This document shows positions 56,737 through 64,000 of a stretch of DNA of 64,000 nucleotides, piece by piece. A model generated the notes under the pieces. It saw nothing but the letters and a program-made list of their open reading frames with translations, searched no databases and was not told the origin of the DNA. A program made the translations under genes and the position numbers. The number at the start of each line of letters is the position of its first letter. Position 1 is the stretch's first letter. The DNA is taken from assembly GCF_034314165.1 (NCBI RefSeq), contig NZ_JAVIWK010000001.1:4789001-4853000 (forward strand), in the 5' to 3' direction. Origin of the DNA: Pseudomonas sp. Bout1. Lineage in GTDB: Bacteria; Pseudomonadota; Gammaproteobacteria; Pseudomonadales; Pseudomonadaceae.

Positions 56737-57375
56737 TCAGCCAGCCACCCGAACCACGCCCATATCAATGCCCAAGTGCACCAGCTCGGCATGGGAGGTT
56801 ACCTGTAGCTTGCTCTTGAGCAAGGTCAGGTGATTGGATACGGTCTTGCTGCTGATACTCAGTTGCTCGGCAATCACCCGCGCCGGCGTGCCCTTGGCCA
56901 ACATCACGAAAATCTCCAGTTCGCGCTGGGTCATGCTTTGCAGACGCGGGTCACTGGCGTTGTGCTGCGCGTGGCACGCCAATTGGGTGGCCAGGGGCTG
57001 TTCGATATAGGCATGGCCGTCAAGGATGCGCCGTACGGCCTCGATCAACACCTCGGGCGCCGAGCTTTTGGTCAGGTAGCCGGATGCCCCCGCCTCCAGG
57101 GCCTGGCGCACCAGTGGCAGTTCATCGTGCATGCTGAAAAACAGCACCCGCAATTGCGGCAGGCGCTGGCGCAGGCGCCGGGTGGTTTCCAGGCCGCTGA
57201 TGCCCGGCAAGCCAAAGTCCATGATCACCAAATGCGGCACCGCCTCCTGGACCCGCAGCAGCGCCTCCTCGCCACTCGCCGCTTCGCGCACTTCAATGGC
57301 GGGCAACAGCGCACGCAACAGGCTGGCGTAGCCTTGGCGAACCACCGCATGGTCGTCGACAAGCAGAATATTCAT
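56737..57375 (-). CDS. pedR2: LuxR-type response regulator (PedR2-like)
   Basis: The 212-residue protein has a receiver domain (Asp53 in IMDFGLPG; Lys in YLTKSS) and a LuxR/NarL helix-turn-helix (LAKGTPARVIAEQLSISSKTVSNHL). It overlaps the kinase gene by four bases (ATGA). In P. putida the PedS2/PedR2 pair switches between calcium and lanthanide alcohol dehydrogenases; gene position and order agree here. Confidence 0.87.
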   Translation of the reverse strand: MNILLVDDHAVVRQGYASLLRALLPAIEVREAASGEEALLRVQEAVPHLVIMDFGLPGISGLETTRRLRQRLPQLRVLFFSMHDELPLVRQALEAGASGYLTKSSAPEVLIEAVRRILDGHAYIEQPLATQLACHAQHNASDPRLQSMTQRELEIFVMLAKGTPARVIAEQLSISSKTVSNHLTLLKSKLQVTSHAELVHLGIDMGVVRVAG

Positions 57376-58634
57376 GACGCCTCCAAAGGCATGTTCAGCG
57401 CCAACGCCCATCCGGCACCGGGCTGGCTGATGATCTTCAATTCACCGCCCAGGCAGCGGGCCCGCTCGAACATCGAATGCAACCCCACGCCCGGGCGCTG
57501 GGGCGGCTGCGCCCCGCAGCCGTTGTCGCGCACCAGCAAGCGCAGGCGCGTGCCGCCATAGTGCAGGCGCACCCGCACGCAACTGGCGTCGGCATGCCGG
57601 GCGATGTTGGTCAGGGCTTCCTGAAGCACGCGGTACAGATGAGCTTTGTCGCCGGCACAAAGCGCCGGCAGGTGCGCGCTGACCCGCAGTTGGCAATTGA
57701 TACCGTGGCTGGCCTGCCACTGCCCGACCAGCATCGCGAACGCTTCGGCCATCGGCAGGTGTTGCAGCGCCACCGGATACAAGTCATGAACCAGGGTGCG
57801 GAACCCTTGCTGCAAGTGTTCACAGTGATCCTCCAACAACCCCACGGTGCGGGCCAGGGTTTCAGGTTGGTCGCTGACCAGGCGCAACAGGCACGCCTGG
57901 GCGCGAATGCCGGCCAGGTATTGCCCCAGGTCGTCGTGCAGGGTTTGCGCCAAATGGGTGCGCTCTTGCTCCTGCACCGCCAGCAGGGTTTGGGTCAGCC
58001 GAGTGTTATCGGTGCGGGCTTGCTCCAGGGTGCTGGTCATGCGGTTGAAATGCAGCGCCAGTTGTCGTGCCTCCGGCAGGCCTTCGCTGCGCAGGCGCAC
58101 ATTGAGTTGGCCGCTGCACACCTGCTGCAAGGCCCGCAGCAATTCGTCCAGCAACCCCATCCCGCGCCGCACAGCCCAGCGGATCGTCAACAGGCTCAAG
58201 GCCAGCGCCAGCGCGCACAGGCTGAGGAGCTGTTGCAGGGAATCCCAGACTTCGTCGATTTCATCCCGCGGGTCGACAGCGATGGACACCCGGCGTCCGT
58301 CCTGCAAATCCAGGACACGGGGGTGCTGGCGCTGCGACGCAAACAGCTGGCGACCGAGCCACGCATCCATCCCGTCCTCGCTGGGCACGCGCGCCGCTTC
58401 GCCCGGCGCCAGCCAGCGTACCCGCACATGGCGCAGGCTGGCGGTCAGCCGGGGTTGCAGGCTGACGGGGTCACGCTCGGCGGTTTCACTCAGGTATTGC
58501 ACCACCGCCTCGGCCGATTGCAGCTCGCGCTCGACGTCTGCCATGGCCTGATGCAGCAGCAAGACCATGCACGCGCACGTCACCACGGCAAAAAAGCCGC
58601 ACACCCACAGGTTGATCCTCCAGAGTGCCGACAT
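57372..58634 (-). CDS. pedS2: Membrane sensor histidine kinase (PedS2-like)
   Basis: The 420-residue kinase has TM1 (about 8-29), a periplasmic part of about 105 residues, TM2 (about 135-153), HAMP, a HisKA_3 domain with His233 (AQTLHDDLGQYLAG) and a HATPase domain (VRDNGCGAQPPQRPGVGLHSM). A periplasmic sensor suits detection of metal ions or alcohol-oxidation state. It lacks a good ribosome site and begins two bases after the stop of the 40-residue peptide gene, which suggests coupled translation. Confidence 0.87.
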   Translation of the reverse strand: MSALWRINLWVCGFFAVVTCACMVLLLHQAMADVERELQSAEAVVQYLSETAERDPVSLQPRLTASLRHVRVRWLAPGEAARVPSEDGMDAWLGRQLFASQRQHPRVLDLQDGRRVSIAVDPRDEIDEVWDSLQQLLSLCALALALSLLTIRWAVRRGMGLLDELLRALQQVCSGQLNVRLRSEGLPEARQLALHFNRMTSTLEQARTDNTRLTQTLLAVQEQERTHLAQTLHDDLGQYLAGIRAQACLLRLVSDQPETLARTVGLLEDHCEHLQQGFRTLVHDLYPVALQHLPMAEAFAMLVGQWQASHGINCQLRVSAHLPALCAGDKAHLYRVLQEALTNIARHADASCVRVRLHYGGTRLRLLVRDNGCGAQPPQRPGVGLHSMFERARCLGGELKIISQPGAGWALALNMPLEAS

Positions 58635-58636
58635 GC

Positions 58637-58759
58637 CTAGTGCACCGTCATCGCGGGCATTACCTGCACCGGTGCCTGGCGCGGGGCATGGAGTTTATCG
58701 ACGCCGATCAGGCTCACAATCAGCAGGAACGGCAACAGCAGCGCCTTGAGGACTCGCAT
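58637..58759 (-). CDS. Small membrane peptide (40 residues) ahead of the sensor kinase
   Basis: ATG 58759 has CAGGAG nine bases upstream. The peptide starts MRVLKALLLPFLLIVSLIGV, one hydrophobic helix, followed by a short polar tail (DKLHAPRQAPVQ). The stop TAG is two bases from the kinase ATG. It is too short for routine gene finders. It could be a leader used for coupling or a small partner of the kinase. No family is recognised. Confidence 0.6.
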   Translation of the reverse strand: MRVLKALLLPFLLIVSLIGVDKLHAPRQAPVQVMPAMTVH

Positions 58760-58823
58760 GATCGTTCAACTCCTGAATGAGGGCCGTGGCTGTCCATGCT
58801 AAAACCGCGCCGCGGCGGGCGAG

Positions 58824-58842
58824 TTACTACCTTGGTACTGCC
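58824..58842 (+). promoter_or_regulatory. Candidate regulator site between kinase peptide and binding-protein genes
   Basis: TTACTACCTTGGTACTGCC matches CTACTCCCTTGGTAGTAGG at 13 of 19 positions. It sits in the divergent space, 65 bases from the peptide gene and 75 from the binding-protein gene, so it could control both. Confidence 0.5.
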
Positions 58843-58916
58843 TCAGCGGTACTTTCTGCATATTTGCAGGCGGCACGCGGGTTCCTATGCTGGCGCTACC
58901 TGTCATGGAGTGCCTT

Positions 58917-60101
58917 ATGCGCCAGCTCGCCTCGTACGCCTTGTTCTACCTGCTGGCGGTCGCTTGCGCCGCTGGGCTGGCCAGCGCCAGCCAGGCAGGC
59001 GAGGCGCCCTTGCAGGTGCAAATCGGCTACCTGGGCTATCGCCCCGACCCGGGCCCGCTGCTGTCCAACGTCATTCCCGAACCTGGCGATGCCGGCCTGC
59101 GTGGCGCCGAACTGGCGATTACCGACAGCAACAGCACCGGGGCGTTTCTCAATCAGCGCTACAGCCTGGCCAGCGCCACGGTGGACAACCCGCAAGCACT
59201 GCTCGACGCTGCAAAGGCCCAGCACGAACAAGGCCTGCGCCTGTTTGTGGTGAACGCACCCGCGGCCAGCCTGCGCCAACTGAGCGCCGCCCTGCCCGAC
59301 AGCCTGCTGTTCAACGCCGGCAGCCCTGATGACAGCCTGCGCAGTACCGACTGCCTGGGCAACGTGCTGCACACCTTGCCCAGCCGCGCCATGCTGGCCG
59401 ATGCCCTGGCGCAGTTTCTGGTGGTGCGCAAATGGCAGCGGGCCCTGTTGATCGTTGGCCCCACCGAAGATGATCAAGCCTATGCCGCCGCCCTGCGTCG
59501 CGCCGCCAAGCGCTTCGGCGTGCAACTGGTGGCGGAAAAAGCCTGGCGTTTCGACAATGATCAGCGTCGCAGCGCCCAGGCGGACATGCCGCTCTTCACC
59601 CAGACCGCCGAATACGACGTGGTGCTGGTGGCCGACGAACGCGGTGACTTCGGCGAGTACGTGCCTTATCAAACCTGGTACCCGCGCCCCGTGGCCGGCA
59701 CCCAGGGCCTGACGCCCACTGGCTGGCACAAAACGGTGGAAACCTACGGTGCTGCCCAGTTGCAAAAACGCTTCGAAGCCCTGGCCGGGCGCTGGATGAA
59801 TGACCGCGACTTCGCCGCCTGGATGGCAGTGCGCAGCGTCGCCAGCGCGGTGAGCAAGCTACGCCAGGCAGACCCCATGGTGATCCGCCAACTGGAAATC
59901 AGCGAGCAACTGCCCCTCGACGGGTTCAAGGGCCGCAAACTCAGCTACCGCCCCTGGAACGGCCAACTGCGCCAACCGATTCCCATCGTGCAACCCCGCG
60001 CGCTGGTCAGCACCTCGCCCCAGGACGGTTTCCTGCACCCCTTCAACGAAATGGACAGCCTGGGCTACGACAAACCTGAAGTGACCTGCCGCTTTCCCTG
60101 A
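58917..60101 (+). CDS. ABC transporter substrate-binding protein of the quinoprotein system
   Basis: The 394-residue secreted protein (signal peptide ending about SQAGEA) is a two-lobed periplasmic binding protein of the branched-chain amino acid type (VQIGYLGYRPDPGPLLSNV, ALLIVGPTEDDQAYAAALRRAAKRFGVQL). The family is known beside PQQ dehydrogenases. It is unusual because the transporter that follows looks like an exporter. ATG 58917 has GGAG seven bases upstream. Confidence 0.85.
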   Translation: MRQLASYALFYLLAVACAAGLASASQAGEAPLQVQIGYLGYRPDPGPLLSNVIPEPGDAGLRGAELAITDSNSTGAFLNQRYSLASATVDNPQALLDAAKAQHEQGLRLFVVNAPAASLRQLSAALPDSLLFNAGSPDDSLRSTDCLGNVLHTLPSRAMLADALAQFLVVRKWQRALLIVGPTEDDQAYAAALRRAAKRFGVQLVAEKAWRFDNDQRRSAQADMPLFTQTAEYDVVLVADERGDFGEYVPYQTWYPRPVAGTQGLTPTGWHKTVETYGAAQLQKRFEALAGRWMNDRDFAAWMAVRSVASAVSKLRQADPMVIRQLEISEQLPLDGFKGRKLSYRPWNGQLRQPIPIVQPRALVSTSPQDGFLHPFNEMDSLGYDKPEVTCRFP

Positions 60102-60129
60102 ACGCACCCACAATAATAAGGAATCCGCC

Positions 60130-61085
60130 ATGCGCCGCACCCTGCTCTCATGCGCCCTGCTGCTTGCCGCCGGGCATGCCGTGGCCAGCACCGCCTGGGT
60201 CTCCAACGAGAAAGACAACAGCCTGAGCCTGATCGACATGCAGACCCTGCAAGTCACCGACACCCTCAAGGTCGGCCAGCGCCCCCGGGGCCTGTTGCTG
60301 TCCCACGACAACAAGCTGCTGTACATCTGTGCCAGCGATTCGGACCGGGTGCAGGTGATGGACGTCGCTACCCGCACGATCATCAAGGAACTGCCGTCAG
60401 GCAAGGACCCCGAGCAATTTGCCCTGCACCCCAATAATCGCTGGCTGTATGTCTCCAACGAAGACGATGCACTGGTGACAGTGATCGACACTGAGACTTC
60501 CAAGGTGCTGGCCCAGGTCAACGTCGGCGTGGAGCCCGAAGGCATGGCCGTCAGCCCCGACGGAAAATGGGCGGTAAACACCAGCGAAACCACCAACATG
60601 CTGCACTGGATCGACACCAGCACCCAAACCCTGGCCGATAGCACGCTGGTGGATCAGCGGCCACGGTTTGTGGAGTTCAACCACGACGGCTCGCAGCTGT
60701 GGGCCTCGGCGGAAATCGGCGGCACCGTGACCATCCTCGACGTGGCCAGCCGCGCCATCCTCAAGACCCTGACCTTCAAGATCAAAGGCGTGCACCCAGA
60801 CAAAGTGCAGCCGGTGGGCATCAAACTCAGCGCCGACGGCAAATATGGGTTTGTGGCGCTGGGCCCGGCCAACCATGTGGCGGTGATCGACGCCAAGACC
60901 TTTGAGATCCTCGATTACCTGCTGGTGGGCCGTCGCGTCTGGCAGATGGCATTTACCCCGGACCAAAAGCAATTGCTCGCCACCAACGGCGTCAGCGGCG
61001 ACGTGTCGGTGATTGATGTGGACAGCCTCAAGGTCATCAAGTCGATCAAGGTCGGACGCTACCCGTGGGGCGTGGTGGTCACCCC

Positions 61086-61089
<4 letters not shown>
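60130..61089 (+). CDS. YncE-like beta-propeller protein of the quinoprotein system
   Basis: The 319-residue protein has a signal peptide (LLLAAGHAVA) and about seven YncE-type blades (each near WVSNEKDNSLSLIDMQT.., YVSNEDDALVTVIDTET). Proteins of this kind occur in PQQ-linked clusters with the ABC genes. It overlaps the ATPase gene by four bases (ATGA). It might bind a cofactor, metal or partner in the periplasm; the role is unknown. Confidence 0.85.
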
Positions 61090-61813
<724 letters not shown>

Positions 61814-61817
<4 letters not shown>

Positions 61818-62605
61818 ACGCGTACTGGCAGTGTCTGCGCGGCATCGTACTGCGCGAATGGTTGCGCTTTGTGCTGCAGCGCACGCGGTTCCTCAGCGCC
61901 CTGGTGCGCCCGCTGCTGTGGTTGCTGGTGTTCGCCGCAGGCTTTCGGGCGGCCCTGGGTATTTCGGTGATCGAACCGTACGACACCTACATTCCCTACG
62001 AGGTGTACATCATCCCGGGGCTGGCTTGCATGATCCTGCTGTTCAACGGCATGCAGGGCTCGCTGTCGATGGTGTACGACCGGGAAATGGGCAGCATGCG
62101 CGTCCTGTTGACCAGCCCCCTGCCCCGTACCTTCCTGTTGTGCAGCAAGTTGTTGGCCACCTCGTTGATTTCGTTGCTGCAGGTGTACGGGTTCCTCGGT
62201 ATCGCCTGGGTCTACGGCGTGCAACCGCCGGCCATGGGCCTGTTGATCGCCTTGCCGGCGTTGCTGCTGGTGGCCTTGATGCTCAGTGCCCTGGGCTTGT
62301 TGCTGTCCAATGCGATCCGTCAGTTGGAGAACTTTGCCGGGGTCATGAATTTTGTGATCTTCCCGCTGTTTTTCCTGTCTTCGGCCCTGTACCCGTTGTG
62401 GAAGATGCGCGACTCCAGCGAATGGCTGTACTGGTTGTGCGCCATCAACCCGTTCACCCATGCCGTTGAGCTGGTGCGCTTCGCCCTGTATGAACGCTTC
62501 AACGGCCTGGCGTTGGCGGTGTGCCTGGGCCTGACCCTGGTGTTCTCGCTGTTGGCGGTGCTGACCTTTAACCCTCAACATGCCGCATTGCGTAAAAAAG
62601 GCTGA
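61814..62605 (+). CDS. ABC-2 type permease (PedC-like)
   Basis: The 263-residue membrane protein has six TM segments and the ABC-2 signature (MQGSLSMVYDREMGSMRVLLTSPLPRTFLL, NFVIFPLFFLSSALYPL). ABC-2 permeases usually export. In P. putida a homologous gene is linked to phenylethanol metabolism. It overlaps the ATPase gene by four bases. Function and direction of transport are not established. Confidence 0.88.
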
Positions 62606-62615
62606 AGCGGGCCAA

Positions 62616-62637
62616 AACCAGTACTTTGGTACTGGTT
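62616..62637 (+). promoter_or_regulatory. Palindrome ahead of the rhodanese/response-regulator genes
   Basis: AACCAGTAC and GTACTGGTT form perfect nine-base arms around TTTG, 11 bases after the permease stop and 78 before the rhodanese start. TTTGGTACTGG fits the motif found ahead of the other quinoprotein genes. Confidence 0.6.
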
Positions 62638-62714
62638 TACCTGTCTATCGTCGCATTCCCAAGGCATCGATCCTGGCCTGTAATGGGCGCATAACGATAA
62701 GGAATGGACCCGCC

Positions 62715-63254
62715 ATGCTGCCCGCTCGATTTTCACTCCTGGCACTGCTGTGCCTGCTCTGGGCCACTGCCCATGCCGACACCGCGCTGTTTTCCAGCGA
62801 CGGCTACCGCATCACCCTGTACCGCAGCCCCACGCCCGAGCAACTGGCGGGCGCGACCATCGTCGACACCCAGGCACTGCAAGCCTTGCTGCGCCAGACG
62901 CCGGCACCGGTACTGATCGACGTCTACCGCCGCCAATGGCTGCAAGGGCGTTTCATCGAAGACCAACCCCACGCCAACCTGCCTGGCAGCCATTGGCTGG
63001 CCAACACCGGCGACGGCGACCTGACGCCCGAGTGGCAAGGCTATTTCGCCCGTCATCTGTACCGGCTGACGTCGGCAAACCTCACGCAACCGCTGGTGTT
63101 CTATTGCCGCTCCGATTGCTGGCTGAGTTGGAACGCGGTAAAACGAGCCGCCAGCCTGGGCTATACCTCTGTGTACTGGTACCGCGACGGTCTGGATGCA
63201 TGGGAAGCGGCAAAGCTGCCTGTTGCGCTCGCGCAACCCGAGCCTTTTCAATAA
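62715..63254 (+). CDS. Quinoprotein-associated rhodanese with CxxxCW motif
   Basis: The 179-residue secreted protein (signal peptide to about HADT) is a rhodanese-like domain with the loop YCRSDCWLSWNAVK, the CW motif typical of proteins that occur with PQQ-linked catabolism. Rhodaneses carry sulfur on the first Cys. ATG 62715 was chosen over an earlier open frame because it gives a signal peptide; AAGGA lies upstream. Confidence 0.85.
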   Translation: MLPARFSLLALLCLLWATAHADTALFSSDGYRITLYRSPTPEQLAGATIVDTQALQALLRQTPAPVLIDVYRRQWLQGRFIEDQPHANLPGSHWLANTGDGDLTPEWQGYFARHLYRLTSANLTQPLVFYCRSDCWLSWNAVKRAASLGYTSVYWYRDGLDAWEAAKLPVALAQPEPFQ

Positions 63255-63278
63255 TCAAAAATAATAAGGTGAACGGCC

Positions 63279-63944
63279 ATGTACAAAATTCTGATTGCCG
63301 ACGATCACCCACTGTTTCGCGAAGCGATCCACAACGTCATCAGCGACGGTTTCCCGGGCAGCGAAGTGATGGAAACCGCCGACCTGGACAGCGCCCTGGT
63401 CCTGACCCAGGCGCACGATGACCTGGACCTGATTCTGCTCGACCTGAACATGCCCGGCATGCACGGCCTCAATGGCCTGATCAACCTGCGCAACGAGTCA
63501 CCGACGATTCCGGTGGTGATCGTCTCGGCCGAGCAAGACAAGCAGATCGTGCTGCAAGCCATCACCTATGGCGCGGTGGGGTTTATCACCAAGTCCTCGC
63601 CAAGGCTGCAAATGACCGAGGCGATCCAGCAGATTCTCAACGGCAATGTGTACTTGCCGCCAGACATCATTCGCAGCCAGAAAACCGGCACCCACCGGCG
63701 GATGAACGAGAACCCGGGGTTTGCGCCTGAGCTGCTGCAGGCCCTGACGCGCAAGCAGTTGCTGGTACTGGAGCGGATGACCAAGGGCGAGTCGAACAAG
63801 CAAATTGCCTATACGCTGGAGATTGCCGAGACCACGGTGAAGGCCCATGTGTCGGCGATTTTGCGCAAGCTCAATGTGCACAATCGGGTGCAGGCGATCC
63901 TCAGTGCCGGGGACATCGACTTCGGCGCGTACCTGCGCCGCTGA
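63279..63944 (+). CDS. LuxR-type response regulator (AgmR/ErbR/PedR1-like)
   Basis: The 221 residues have a receiver domain (Asp55 in [10 protein letters not shown]; Lys in FITKSS) and a LuxR helix-turn-helix ([25 protein letters not shown]). In other Pseudomonas this gene (agmR/erbR/pedR1) activates the quinoprotein genes, and its kinase lies elsewhere. It follows the rhodanese gene by 24 bases and AAGGTGA precedes its ATG. Confidence 0.88.
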   Translation: MYKILIADDHPLFREAIHNVISDGFPGSEVMETADLDSALVLTQAHDDLDLILLDLNMPGMHGLNGLINLRNESPTIPVVIVSAEQDKQIVLQAITYGAVGFITKSSPRLQMTEAIQQILNGNVYLPPDIIRSQKTGTHRRMNENPGFAPELLQALTRKQLLVLERMTKGESNKQIAYTLEIAETTVKAHVSAILRKLNVHNRVQAILSAGDIDFGAYLRR

Positions 63945-64000
63945 CCCCACGGGGCACCAGCTCCCGCGTTGGTGCGCTGCTCATTTGCCCAGCAAGTGAC
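63945..64000. other. Right edge, no gene seen
   Basis: Only 56 bases remain after the response-regulator stop. I see no start or terminator in them. Confidence 0.3.

Overview
The window is chromosomal DNA of a Pseudomonas, most likely of the P. fluorescens group. The evidence is the gene order folD / tRNA Arg-His-Leu-His / tig-clpP-clpX-lon-hupB-ppiD, the GC-rich codon use, the two-enzyme quinoprotein alcohol oxidation cluster, and REP/REPIN elements built on GTGGGAGCTGGCTTGCC, which are typical of that group. I see no phage, insertion sequence, CRISPR array or integron.

Layout. 1-4.5 kb: a lipoprotein cut by the window edge, a divergent LysR/MFS pair, nhaA, and a P-loop kinase-like gene. 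4.6-14 kb (minus strand): the proteostasis block ppiD, a degenerate tRNA-Asp-like gene, hupB, lon, clpX, clpP, tig, then four tRNAs. 14.2-17.8 kb: folD, pbpG, a cysteine-peptidase-like lipoprotein that has lost its catalytic residues, and small envelope genes. 17.9-23.7 kb: a tripartite RND efflux operon. 23.9-32.4 kb: reductive pyrimidine degradation (amidohydrolase, NCS1 transporter, dihydropyrimidinase, PreT/PreA, TetR regulator). 32.6-33.9 kb: copCD. 34.1-41.3 kb: uronic acid use (OprD porin, uronate dehydrogenase, lactonase, TRAP transporter, epimerase). 41.5-44.3 kb: an EmrAB-like efflux pair. 44.4-63.9 kb: a very complete quinoprotein (PQQ) alcohol oxidation region.

The last region is the most interesting. 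It holds two PQQ alcohol dehydrogenases. One has the Asp-Tyr-Asp signature of lanthanide enzymes (PedH type). The other has Asp-Phe-Ser, as in calcium enzymes (PedE/ExaA type). With them are cytochrome c550, an aldehyde dehydrogenase, an orphan 23-residue pqqA, ErcA- and ErcS-like proteins, two LuxR-type response regulators, a membrane kinase preceded by a 40-residue membrane peptide, a pentapeptide protein, an ABC-2 transporter with its own binding protein and beta-propeller, and three proteins resembling sulfur-carrier machinery (SoxYZ-like, SoxH-like metallo-hydrolase, rhodanese). A roughly 19-base dyad related to CTACTCCCTTGGTAGTAGG lies ahead of six transcription units here, including the EmrAB-like operon, and suggests one shared regulon.

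Other points are a shared promoter/operator layout in front of the porin and the uronate dehydrogenase, a perfect palindrome in the divergent pyrimidine promoter region, three structural classes of long inverted repeats between genes, and a tandem tRNA-His duplication with its terminator-like hairpin. All calls rest on reading the sequence and on family knowledge; no database search was run.
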